From Pampinifervens sp037481935 (GTDB lineage: Bacteria; Aquificota; Aquificia; Aquificales; Aquificaceae): 64,000 nucleotides of DNA. Numbering within the stretch: the first letter of the stretch is position 1; each line of letters starts with the position of its first letter. The DNA lies in the NCBI RefSeq assembly GCF_046159715.1, contig NZ_JBJXCT010000002.1:1-64000 (forward strand), in the 5' to 3' direction. A program made the position numbers and the translations under genes. Below the pieces are notes generated by a model, which was given only the letters and a program-made list of their open reading frames with translations, made no database searches and was not told the origin of the DNA. Below, piece after piece: positions 49,743 through 56,923 of the stretch.

Positions 49743-50379
49743 TTTGCACCTCCTCAAAGTTCAGTATGTCCATGTATTCCCACTCTCTGTAAGCCATGGC
49801 GTATATGCCGGCCTTAGACAGTAGCTTTACAAAATCCTCGTTTAAGTTCAAACTTCCCATGATTAGGGTCAGCCTTTTGTCTGCATACTCTGGAAAGTAT
49901 TGTAAAAACCTTCTTGCCTTTTCTTTGAACTCCTCTATGTGCTTCTCCCTTGGCGTGGACTTGACCTCAAGGAGAAAGACCCTGTCCTGACAGACCGCTA
50001 TGGCGTCAAACTCCTCGTATATACCCCTTTTCCTGTCTGTGTATTCAAGCCTGAGGGCTGTCTTTTCTGGTTCACAATTGAAGTATTTTCTTATCACTGG
50101 CCTGAGTGCAGGAAACACAATATCCTCAACCACAGTCCCCAGCTTGTTGGCTATCTCACCCCAGCGTTTGTTATTTTCTCTTCTGTTTTCTTCTATCCTG
50201 CGGTCTGTCTCTGCCCTGTATTCGGCGATCTTGCGATCCGTGTCAGCTCTATATTCTTCTATCTTTCTATCAGTATCTGCAGAATATCTCATGACCCACT
50301 TTTTAAAGTCAGCCATTTCCTCTATAAACCACTCAAACTTTCTCTCCAGCCTGTCTACCCTCTCTTCAACCCTTTCCAT
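49720..50379 (-). CDS. Coiled-coil PD-(D/E)XK-like nuclease domain protein (DUF3782-like)
   Basis: A 219-residue protein. The N-terminal half is coiled coil with four tandem 11-residue repeats (Y-x-A-D/E-T-D-R-K-I-x-E; about 32-75). The C-terminal half has 'VVEDIVFPALRPVIRKYF' and 'EFDAIAVCQDRVFLLEVKST', the D-x(n)-E-V-K core of PD-(D/E)XK nuclease-fold proteins as in DUF3782-like families. Whether it cuts DNA is unknown. Its ATG overlaps the nuoH stop by one base (TAATG), so it is translated with the nuo run. Related Aquificales genomes often carry such genes scattered between housekeeping genes. Confidence 0.7.
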   Translation of the reverse strand: MERVEERVDRLERKFEWFIEEMADFKKWVMRYSADTDRKIEEYRADTDRKIAEYRAETDRRIEENRRENNKRWGEIANKLGTVVEDIVFPALRPVIRKYFNCEPEKTALRLEYTDRKRGIYEEFDAIAVCQDRVFLLEVKSTPREKHIEEFKEKARRFLQYFPEYADKRLTLIMGSLNLNEDFVKLLSKAGIYAMAYREWEYMDILNFEEVQNAQERQS

Positions 50380-51389
50380 TACTGTAGAATATAGGCAAGG
50401 ACTGCAGTGAATACTACGTTAACTATGGATATGGGTAGCATTATCTTCCAACCTATTTCGGTAATATCCTTTGCCTGAAACCTGGGAAGCGTCCAGTGAA
50501 GCCAGAGAACAAAGAAAACAAGGGCAAACATCTTTATAAGAAACCACAGATAGGGAGAGAGAGGACCGAATATGTGCGGACCAGACCATCCCCCAAAGAA
50601 GAGCACCACCGCAATGGCAGAAAGAGCCATCACATTGAGATACCACTCAGCCAGAGGAAAGACCCCAAACCTCATACCTCCATACTCCACGTTATAGCCA
50701 GTAACCAGCTCTGCCTCAGCCTCCTGAATGTCAAAAGGCACCCTTCCAGACTCTGCCAGCATACAGAAAAGGTAGAGTATGAAAGCAACAGGCTGATACA
50801 CTATAAACCACACACCCCTCTCTATCTGTGCCTGAACGATGCCCGTGGTGCTCATAGTGCCCGCAAGCAGAATAACCCCAAGCACCGAAAAGCCAAGCAC
50901 CACCTCGTAAGAGATTATGACCGCCGCCTTCCTGAGAGAGCCTATAAAGGCATACTTGGAGTTAGAAGCCCATCCGGAAAATATGGTGCCATACACCGCC
51001 AGAGAGCCAAAGGCAAAGACCAGAAGTAGAGCGATGTTTACGTCCGCAATTATGGGCTTTATCTCGTAGCCAAAGAGCGTAAAGCCCGGACCAAAGGGTA
51101 TTACAGAAAACAAGAGAATGGCGGGAGCCACTGCCATAACTACCGCAAGGTAGTAAACCACCTTGTCCGCATTCTGGGGAATAATAGACTCCTTTGTAAG
51201 GAGCTTTATTCCGTCCGCCAGAGGCTGGAGCAGTCCAAAGGGACCCACCAGCTTTGGACCCATCCTTGCCTGAATGTGCCCCGCCAGCTTCCTCTCAAAC
51301 CATGTGAGATAGGCACCTATACCAAGGAATACACCAAGGACTACGAGGATTTTAACAAGAGTTATCACAATAGAAAGCCAGAGCTCCAT
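50379..51389 (-). CDS. nuoH: NADH-quinone oxidoreductase subunit H
   Basis: A 336-residue eight-helix membrane subunit at the quinone site of complex I. It has 'GAYLTWFERKLAGHIQARMGPKLVGPFGLLQPLADGIKLLTKE' at the start and 'AESGRVPFDIQEAEAELVTGYNVEYGGMRFG' in the middle, with the conserved acidic residues of the proton/quinone channel. ATG at 51389 overlaps the Uma2 stop, and GGAGGG lies inside that gene, so translation is coupled. nuoE, F, G and I-N are not in the window; nuoH is followed by unrelated genes rather than nuoI. Confidence 0.95.
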   Translation of the reverse strand: MELWLSIVITLVKILVVLGVFLGIGAYLTWFERKLAGHIQARMGPKLVGPFGLLQPLADGIKLLTKESIIPQNADKVVYYLAVVMAVAPAILLFSVIPFGPGFTLFGYEIKPIIADVNIALLLVFAFGSLAVYGTIFSGWASNSKYAFIGSLRKAAVIISYEVVLGFSVLGVILLAGTMSTTGIVQAQIERGVWFIVYQPVAFILYLFCMLAESGRVPFDIQEAEAELVTGYNVEYGGMRFGVFPLAEWYLNVMALSAIAVVLFFGGWSGPHIFGPLSPYLWFLIKMFALVFFVLWLHWTLPRFQAKDITEIGWKIMLPISIVNVVFTAVLAYILQ

Positions 51390-51919
51390 CACATGCCCTC
51401 CACTATTTGAGAAACTTTCCATCTCACTCCCCCAAAGAACTCCACCTCCTCCTCAAAAGTGTAAACTGCAATCCTTCTTTCCTCATCCACCACCAGCACA
51501 AGCCTTTTGAGAAGGTCCACAAACACTATCCTGCCTACCCCAAAGCTCATGTAGTCTCTCAACTTTTCTTCAAAGTATTCCATTGAGGTCTCCTCTGCGA
51601 TAACTTCCACCACAAGGTCAGGTGGCTCGTGCAGAAGCCCTCTGGGAATCTCTCTGAGCCTTTCCTTTGAGTAAAAGGCTATATCAGATGCCCTGAGTGT
51701 AAGAGGCTCTCTGTTTATCACAAGTCCCACCTCCCCAGAAAGCACATAGCCCCTGCCTCTCAACTTTTCTCTGAGCACTGCACTTATCTCCGCCACCGCA
51801 TACCCATGCCATCCACCTGCTGGGGACATCTCTACGAGCCTCCCTTCTACAACTTCATACCTGCCCTCCTTAGGCAGTAGAGGTATATCCTCGTAGGTTA
51901 GCAATTCCTTTACAGTCAT
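51389..51919 (-). CDS. Uma2 family endonuclease-like protein (DUF820)
   Basis: A 176-residue member of the Uma2/DUF820 family with the PD-(D/E)XK fold. It has 'RYEVVEGRLVEMSPAGGWHGYAVAEISAVLREKL', 'LRASDIAFYSKERL' and 'PPDLVVEVIAEETSMEYFEEKLRDYMSFGVGRIVFVD', in which D and E-V are the likely catalytic acids. Family members are abundant in cyanobacteria and some thermophiles; function is not established. It sits between nuoCD and nuoH with overlaps of 4 nt and 1 nt, which is unexpected for a nuo operon. Confidence 0.85.
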   Translation of the reverse strand: MTVKELLTYEDIPLLPKEGRYEVVEGRLVEMSPAGGWHGYAVAEISAVLREKLRGRGYVLSGEVGLVINREPLTLRASDIAFYSKERLREIPRGLLHEPPDLVVEVIAEETSMEYFEEKLRDYMSFGVGRIVFVDLLKRLVLVVDEERRIAVYTFEEEVEFFGGVRWKVSQIVEGM

Positions 51920-53673
51920 CTGTCCGTTTCTCCCACCACTGGGTCAAGGCTTCCAAGAAGGGCTATGGCGTCAGCAATCGTGCCGTCCTGTATGAGCTTT
52001 GGGAAGATGGAAAGATTATAAAGAGCCCCTGACCTTATTCTGAGCCTATAAGGTTTGGAGCCACCGACCGAATATATGTAAAAGCCCAGCTCGCCTCTGG
52101 GGTTTTCTCCGCTGGCGTAGACTTCCCCTGGGGGTGCGGACTCCCCGTGAACCACTATGCGGAAGTTCTTTACCATATCCTCAAGGTCCATGAAAACATC
52201 TTCCTTTGGTGCCATCACTGCAGGATGTTCCTTGTTTACATAAGGTGCGGACTTCGGCATTTTTTCCAGCCTTGCTACACACTGCTCTATGATTCTGAGG
52301 CTCTGCACCATCTCCTCCATACGCACCAGATAGCGGTCGTAAACATCTCCTACCTCTCCAACGGGGATGTCAAAGTCCACCTCGTCGTAAGCTGCATAGG
52401 GCTCAAGTTTTCTCATGTCGTAAGGCACTCCAGAGCCTCTGGCAACGGGTCCAGTAAGGCCGTAGTTGAAAACATCCTCCCTGCTGATAACTCCTATATC
52501 CTTTGTCCTTCTGAGCCATATGCGGTTTCTGGTAAGGAGGTTGTGGTATTCTTTGAGCCTGTTGGGAAAGTCCTTTACAAAGGCCTTTACCACGTCAAGA
52601 GTGCCTTCCGCAAGGTCGTAATGCACTCCTCCAATTCTTAAAAAGGCAGAGGTGAGCCTGAAGCCTGCGTTGCCCTCTATGATGTCCATTATCTTTTCCC
52701 TTTCTCTAAAGGCATACAGAAACACAGTAAGAGCCCCAAGGTCAAGGGCACCCGTGCCAAGCCACAGAAGGTGGGAGTTTATCCTCTGAAGCTCTGCAAA
52801 CATGGTCCTTATGTATCTTGCCTTTTCTGGCACTTCCACCCCAAGGAGCTTTTCAACTGCGGTCACGTAAGATAGCTCGTTGCATATGGCGGATATGTAG
52901 TCCATACGGTCTGTGTAAGGCAGGAACTGGAAGTAGTAAACATTCTCTGCAATCTTTTCCATGCCCCTGTGAAGTTGTCCCAGTATAACATCTGACTGAA
53001 CAACCCTCTCCCCATCAAGGTCAAAGAGAAACCATATGGTGCCGTGAGTTCCCGGGTGGAGTGGTCCCCAGTTGAGCACAAGCTGAGCCTTTTTCTGAAG
53101 CCTTGATTTTTCAGTCCTTTCCAGGTCTTCAAGGGTTGCAACCCTCGTGTGCATAAGCTCATAGTCATGACTGGGTGGGTCAGTCCTGCCAGCATAGAGC
53201 TCCGTCAACGATGGAAGCTCAACCTCTGGAATACCCTCCATTGGGAAATCTTTTCTGAGGGGATAATATGGATAGCCTTCCCACATGAACATCCTTCTGA
53301 GATTCTCATGCCCCTCGTAGACTACGCCAAACATGTCGTAGGCTTCCCTCTCTGCCCACCTTGCACAGGGCCAGAGCCTTTCAAGAGAGGGAAGTTTTCC
53401 CTCCTTTGCCCATGTCTTTACTATTACCCTTTCGTTGGTGTCCGGGTTGTAAAGTATGTATATGCCCTGAAATCTTTCTCTTCTATCGGGGAAGTCTATA
53501 CATGTGTGGTCTATAAAGAGCCTGTAGCCCTCTTTTTCTCTCAAGTGTCTTAGCAGTTCTAAAAGTCTTTCCTGCCGGACATGCAGGTTTGTGGTGTGCT
53601 TTGTAAACTCCAGCTCCACATCCTTGAACTCAAACTTGACTCTGTCTGCAGCAGCTCTGTTCATCCAGGGCAT
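51916..53673 (-). CDS. nuoCD: NADH-quinone oxidoreductase subunit C/D fusion
   Basis: A 585-residue fused NuoC and NuoD. Residues about 15-185 are NuoC (30-kDa) with 'WAEREAYDMFGVVYEGHENLRRMFMWEGYPYYPLRKDFP'. About 205-585 is NuoD (49-kDa) with 'NWGPLHPGTHGTIWFLFDLDGERVVQSDVILGQLHRGMEKIAEN', 'PYTDRMDYIS' and the C-terminal 'RIRSGALYNLSIFPKLIQDGTIADAIALLGSLDPVVGETDR'. It forms the quinone-reactive interface of complex I with NuoB and NuoH. The upstream gap to nuoB is 8 nt; the stop overlaps the Uma2 gene by 4 nt. Confidence 0.95.
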   Translation of the reverse strand: MPWMNRAAADRVKFEFKDVELEFTKHTTNLHVRQERLLELLRHLREKEGYRLFIDHTCIDFPDRRERFQGIYILYNPDTNERVIVKTWAKEGKLPSLERLWPCARWAEREAYDMFGVVYEGHENLRRMFMWEGYPYYPLRKDFPMEGIPEVELPSLTELYAGRTDPPSHDYELMHTRVATLEDLERTEKSRLQKKAQLVLNWGPLHPGTHGTIWFLFDLDGERVVQSDVILGQLHRGMEKIAENVYYFQFLPYTDRMDYISAICNELSYVTAVEKLLGVEVPEKARYIRTMFAELQRINSHLLWLGTGALDLGALTVFLYAFREREKIMDIIEGNAGFRLTSAFLRIGGVHYDLAEGTLDVVKAFVKDFPNRLKEYHNLLTRNRIWLRRTKDIGVISREDVFNYGLTGPVARGSGVPYDMRKLEPYAAYDEVDFDIPVGEVGDVYDRYLVRMEEMVQSLRIIEQCVARLEKMPKSAPYVNKEHPAVMAPKEDVFMDLEDMVKNFRIVVHGESAPPGEVYASGENPRGELGFYIYSVGGSKPYRLRIRSGALYNLSIFPKLIQDGTIADAIALLGSLDPVVGETDR

Positions 53674-53681
53674 GTTTCACC

Positions 53682-54218
53682 TCATACGGTTATTTCTCTT
53701 GGAATGAGTCCCTGACGCTCTATATCTTTCTTAAACTCCTCTAAGGCCCTGTCGTATTTTTTAACACCCTTTTCCTTTATTTTTTTCTGAAGCTGGAGTA
53801 TGCCATACAGAAGTCCCTGAGGGTGTGGTGGGCAACCGGGAATGTATACGTCAACGGGTATTATCCTATCCATGCCCTGAAGGGTTGAGTAGGTAGGGAA
53901 AGGACCACCCGCCGAGGCACAACCTCCCATGGTAATGCACCACTTGGGGTCTGGCATCTGTTCCCATAGAAGCTTGAGCATGGGAGCGACCTTGTTGACC
54001 ACCGTGCCTGCCACTATGAGAAGGTCTGCCTGTCTGGGAGAGGCCCTGAAGATAACCCCCAGCCTGTCAAGGTCAAACCTTGATGCTGCAGCGTGCATCA
54101 TCTCTATAGCACAACAGGCAAGCCCTATGGTAAGCGGCCACAGAGCGTTACGCCTGCCCCAGCTCAAAAGCTCATCCACAGTGGTAAGCACAAAGCCGTT
54201 AGAATTGAGCATAGCCAT
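53682..54218 (-). CDS. nuoB: NADH-quinone oxidoreductase subunit B
   Basis: A 178-residue subunit that holds the N2 4Fe-4S cluster. The tandem cysteines occur in 'GLACCAIEMMHAAASRFDLDRLGVIFRASPRQADLLIVAGTV', and the other ligands in 'PKWCITMGGCASAGGPF' and 'YIPGCPPHPQGLLYGI'. It transfers electrons to quinone with NuoD. Placed between the coiled-coil gene (54236) and nuoCD. Confidence 0.95.
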   Translation of the reverse strand: MAMLNSNGFVLTTVDELLSWGRRNALWPLTIGLACCAIEMMHAAASRFDLDRLGVIFRASPRQADLLIVAGTVVNKVAPMLKLLWEQMPDPKWCITMGGCASAGGPFPTYSTLQGMDRIIPVDVYIPGCPPHPQGLLYGILQLQKKIKEKGVKKYDRALEEFKKDIERQGLIPREITV

Positions 54219-54235
54219 GGTAAAACCTCCTTACC

Positions 54236-54622
54236 TTAAAAGTTTAAAACTATTTCTAAGATAATTCCCAGTGCATCCCTGTTAAAGACCGCCACCAGTA
54301 ATGTCAGAATTATGAGCCACACCCTGATGAGCTTAAACTCCTCAGTAAACTTTGCCTGCAGCACCTTGACCTCCGCCCTTACTTTCTCTACCTCGGCCAT
54401 AACCCCTGCGATTTCTGCCCTTACTTCTGCGATGTCCGCCTTCGTTACGAGTTCTTTGGTCAGTTCATCTCTCAACTCAGCCTTCAAGATAGGCTTTTGT
54501 TCATAGGCTCTTCTCTCTATGGCGGTGAGCGTCTCTTCAATAACTCTGCCAATCTTCTCCGCCTTCTCCTTTCCCAGTTCCTCTTCAAGAGTTTTGTAAA
54601 CTTCATAGGGCGGGACTGCCAT
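54236..54622 (-). CDS. Coiled-coil protein with C-terminal membrane anchor (paralogue of 31738 gene)
   Basis: A 128-residue DUF1640/CCDC90-like protein: residues 1-95 charged coiled coil and 100-125 one hydrophobic segment. It aligns over its first 60 residues with the 31738 gene (E-E-L-G-K-E-K-A, Q-K-P-I-L-K-A, E-L-T-K-E-L-V-T-K). It lies inside the nuo run, between nuoA and nuoB, with no known link to complex I. TATAAT at 54638-54633 ends 10 nt before the ATG and no Shine-Dalgarno is present, so it may be transcribed from its own promoter. A lambda-like repeat of V-R-A-E-V is part of the coiled coil. Confidence 0.62.
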   Translation of the reverse strand: MAVPPYEVYKTLEEELGKEKAEKIGRVIEETLTAIERRAYEQKPILKAELRDELTKELVTKADIAEVRAEIAGVMAEVEKVRAEVKVLQAKFTEEFKLIRVWLIILTLLVAVFNRDALGIILEIVLNF

Positions 54623-54648
54623 GGCTTCTTAAATTATATGCCCTGCTT

Positions 54649-55005
54649 TCAGAACTGCCACTTGAAGGCTCCCTTTCTCCATTCGTAGGCAAGACCAAGT
54701 GTGAGGATAAAGATAAAAAGGAGAGCTCCCACAAGTCCATAAAGTCCAACCTCTTCAAAGACAACTACCCATGGAAAGAGAAATGCCACTTCAATGTCAA
54801 AGAGTATTAGGGATATACCCAGAAGGTAGTAGCCCTGCTTGAAGACGCCCCTCGCCTCGGGGTCATACAGAGGCACACCGCATTCGTAAGGATAGTCCTC
54901 CATCTTTTCCTTAGTCTTTGGACCCAGAAGGTCATTGAGGAAGCTAAAGGCAAGGCCAACAAATACTGCGATCAGGAAAAAGAGAAGAATACCTAAGTAT
55001 TCCAT
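54649..55005 (-). CDS. nuoA: NADH-quinone oxidoreductase subunit A
   Basis: A 118-residue three-helix membrane subunit. The middle carries 'KEKMEDYPYECGVPLYDPEARG' with the conserved C-G, then 'FDIEVAFLFPWVVVF' which is diagnostic of NuoA. ATG at 55005 is chosen over the earlier in-frame start because it matches the family length and follows a TTGAAA-N17-TAGAAT promoter by 7 nt. It is the first gene of the long leftward run that ends near 46360. Confidence 0.93.
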   Translation of the reverse strand: MEYLGILLFFLIAVFVGLAFSFLNDLLGPKTKEKMEDYPYECGVPLYDPEARGVFKQGYYLLGISLILFDIEVAFLFPWVVVFEEVGLYGLVGALLFIFILTLGLAYEWRKGAFKWQF

Positions 55006-55012
55006 GGCTTTA

Positions 55013-55041
55013 ATTCTACCACCTTTGCTACATAATTTCAA
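55013..55041 (-). promoter_or_regulatory. Promoter of the nuo run (leaderless start)
   Basis: On the minus strand TTGAAA (55041-55036), 17-bp spacer, TAGAAT (55018-55013), ending 7 nt before the nuoA ATG at 55005. With a start site 6-8 nt downstream the mRNA would begin at or near the initiation codon. No Shine-Dalgarno is present. Confidence 0.65.
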
Positions 55042-55057
55042 AAGTTTATGAGCTATC

Positions 55058-56260
55058 TCAGGCTACCGGATATAGCCCCTCTACAAAGCCCTTCCATACA
55101 TCGGGCATCCTTTCCAGCTCCTCCTGTGCTATCTTCTTCACCAGCGGCTCCAGCATGCTCAGGTCTTTCTTGCTCCTTACGCTCACATCCAGCACTTGAG
55201 GCTCGTTTATGGGCTTTCCTATCTGTGAAACTATGTAGCAGTATGATTCTTCAACCTCCTCTATCTCCTTTACCACCCTCTGGGCTATGAGGTTTGCCAC
55301 CCTGTTGTATATCTTTCCTATGTGGGATATGGGGTTTTTGCCTGCTGCTGCTTCGAGGCTCATGGGTCTGTAGGGAGTTATGAGACCGTTCACCCTGTTG
55401 CCACGACCCACCTGACCATCATCCCCCTGTTCTGCAGATGTGCCTGTAACGGTAATGTATACGGAGCTATTCTCCCTGCTGTCTGCAGTGTTTATAAAAA
55501 CTTCAACTTCTTTACCCACGGCTTCCTCCACCCTTTTCTTGACCTTTCTGTGCACTTCTTCTTTCTTCTGAAAGTAATCCTCTATATCCTTTATATACTT
55601 TCCTACAAAGGCAAGGGCTATGGTGAGTCTGAACTTGTTCCTTATGCGCACGCCCATAACCTTTATGTCTTCCCCTATTTCTGGATGTTCCCTTTTGATT
55701 TCTTCAGAGTTGAGAAACCTCTCTGCCTCAAAGACTGCCTTCTCGAGGCTGTCAAGGGGTGCATAGCCTACACCAAAGGATGTGTCGTTTGCCAGAGGCA
55801 CCTCACCCCTTTTCTGAAACCTTTCAAAGAGCTCCACCAGGTCCTTGCTTCCAGGCTTTATCTTGGTATGGATTACCACATGCCTTTCCACATCAAGGTT
55901 CTTTATATTTTCACTCAGCCACTTTTTTGCACTCTCAACCGCAAGCTCGTGGGCATCAAGCCTTTTGCTGTCCTTTTCCAGTATGGCTCTTCCCACAAGG
56001 TATATTTCTATGGGCTCTATAACCTCACCACCGCCAAACTCCGCCTTCGCCACTCCACCCACGAGAAGAGCCTTGTCCACGTTGTGATGCATGACAGCAC
56101 CGTATTCCTTCATATACCACAGACAGAGCTCTCTTGAGAGATTCTCTGCAAGGTAGTCGCATATGGTATCAGGGTGTCCGGTGCCCTTACGCTCCACTAT
56201 TTCTGCATCAAGCTCATAAACGGGTTTAAAAGTCATGGGTGTTATCACTATGTTTGCCAC
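55058..56260 (-). CDS. S-adenosylmethionine synthetase, archaeal type
   Basis: A 400-residue methionine adenosyltransferase of the archaeal family (PF01941), not the bacterial MetK fold family. The motifs 'ERKGTGHPDTICDYLAENLSREL' at 22-44, 'HHNVDKALLVGGVAKAEFGGG' and 'TGTSAEQGDDGQVGRGNRVNGLITPYRPMSLEAAAGKNPISHIGKIYN' are characteristic, the last holding ATP and metal residues. It makes SAM from methionine and ATP. Aquifex is known to have this type. The leader is about 35 nt, with a TATACT -10 at 56299-56294 and AAGGAGG, so there is no room for a SAM riboswitch. Confidence 0.95.
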   Translation of the reverse strand: MANIVITPMTFKPVYELDAEIVERKGTGHPDTICDYLAENLSRELCLWYMKEYGAVMHHNVDKALLVGGVAKAEFGGGEVIEPIEIYLVGRAILEKDSKRLDAHELAVESAKKWLSENIKNLDVERHVVIHTKIKPGSKDLVELFERFQKRGEVPLANDTSFGVGYAPLDSLEKAVFEAERFLNSEEIKREHPEIGEDIKVMGVRIRNKFRLTIALAFVGKYIKDIEDYFQKKEEVHRKVKKRVEEAVGKEVEVFINTADSRENSSVYITVTGTSAEQGDDGQVGRGNRVNGLITPYRPMSLEAAAGKNPISHIGKIYNRVANLIAQRVVKEIEEVEESYCYIVSQIGKPINEPQVLDVSVRSKKDLSMLEPLVKKIAQEELERMPDVWKGFVEGLYPVA

Positions 56261-56336
56261 CTGTTACCTCCTTGGGAAGTTCTGAATAGAGAAAGTATAA
56301 CACAGACCTTTACTGCAGTCTTCTTGCGGTATAGTC

Positions 56337-56365
56337 TTGACAGACTATTAGAATATGCTTATAAT
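56337..56365 (+). promoter_or_regulatory. Perfect consensus sigma-70 promoter of the rhodanese gene
   Basis: TTGACA (56337-56342), exactly 17 bp, TATAAT (56360-56365): both hexamers match consensus. It drives the rhodanese gene, whose ATG at 56402 has a GGAGG Shine-Dalgarno. Confidence 0.82.
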
Positions 56366-56372
56366 TGAATAT

Positions 56373-56386
56373 ATGATAAAAATCAT
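56373..56386 (+). promoter_or_regulatory. FNR/CRP-type palindrome at the start site of the rhodanese gene
   Basis: ATGAT-AAAA-ATCAT contains the TGAT-N4-ATCA core of FNR/DNR-like sites. It begins about 8 nt after the -10, so it lies over the predicted start region, a position for repression. Confidence 0.42.
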
Positions 56387-56401
56387 CAAAGGAGGTGAAT
56401 C

Positions 56402-56872
56402 ATGAAAAAGGCGGTGCTTGCCCTTGCAATTGGTGCTCTCACATTTGGTGGAACGGTATTTTCCTACGACAAGGAGCTTGCCAGACGCTTTAACGGTATG
56501 TTTTCTCAGATGACTCCAGAAGTTATAAAGCAGAGACCCTGCCAGATAACCACACAGCAACTCCTCCAGATGATACAGAAAGGTGAAGACTTTGTGATTC
56601 TTGACGTGAGGACGCCTGCGGAGATGGCGGTCGTTGGTCCAACTTGGAAAAATACCCTCTACATACCAATGCATGAACTCTTCAAGGAAGAGAACCTCAA
56701 CAGGCTTCCAAAAGACAAAAAGATAGTGGTGGTGTGCCACACCGGAGACAGGGCTGCAGCGGTTGTTACCGCTCTGAGAGCCCTTGGCTTTGACAAAGCC
56801 TTTCAGTTCAGAGGCGGCATGACAGAGCTTGCAAAGGAAGTGGGAAGAGCGGCTACTGAATACGTGAAGTAA
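56402..56872 (+). CDS. Secreted rhodanese-like sulfurtransferase
   Basis: A 156-residue protein with a signal peptide (1-21) and one rhodanese domain (about 47-150). 'DFVILDVRTPAEMAVVGP' and the active-site loop with Cys112 in 'VVVCHTGDRAAAVVTAL' are present, so it is a potentially active periplasmic thiosulfate/cyanide or persulfide sulfurtransferase. It has its own strong promoter and is followed by a hairpin (56881-56895). In a sulfur-oxidising chemolithotroph this could deliver sulfane sulfur, but no Sox gene is adjacent. Confidence 0.85.
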   Translation: MKKAVLALAIGALTFGGTVFSYDKELARRFNGMFSQMTPEVIKQRPCQITTQQLLQMIQKGEDFVILDVRTPAEMAVVGPTWKNTLYIPMHELFKEENLNRLPKDKKIVVVCHTGDRAAAVVTALRALGFDKAFQFRGGMTELAKEVGRAATEYVK

Positions 56873-56880
56873 TCTCCTCT

Positions 56881-56895
56881 GGGGGCTACGCCCCC
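56881..56895 (+). terminator. GC-rich hairpin after the rhodanese gene
   Basis: GGGGGC-TAC-GCCCCC forms a short stem, starting 8 nt after the rhodanese stop and followed by TTCTG. The U-tract is poor, so it may only partly terminate before hemN. Confidence 0.4.
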
Positions 56896-56923
56896 TTCTG
56901 AAAACAGACTATATTTATCTTCT

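Noticed and set aside
55322..56137. Open frame of 271 codons antisense to the SAM synthetase gene
   Set aside because: It overlaps a strongly conserved gene throughout and has the same shadow composition.
56261..56340. SAM riboswitch ahead of the SAM synthetase gene
   Set aside because: The leader from the -10 to the ATG is only about 35 nt, too short for any known SAM aptamer, and shows no such fold.
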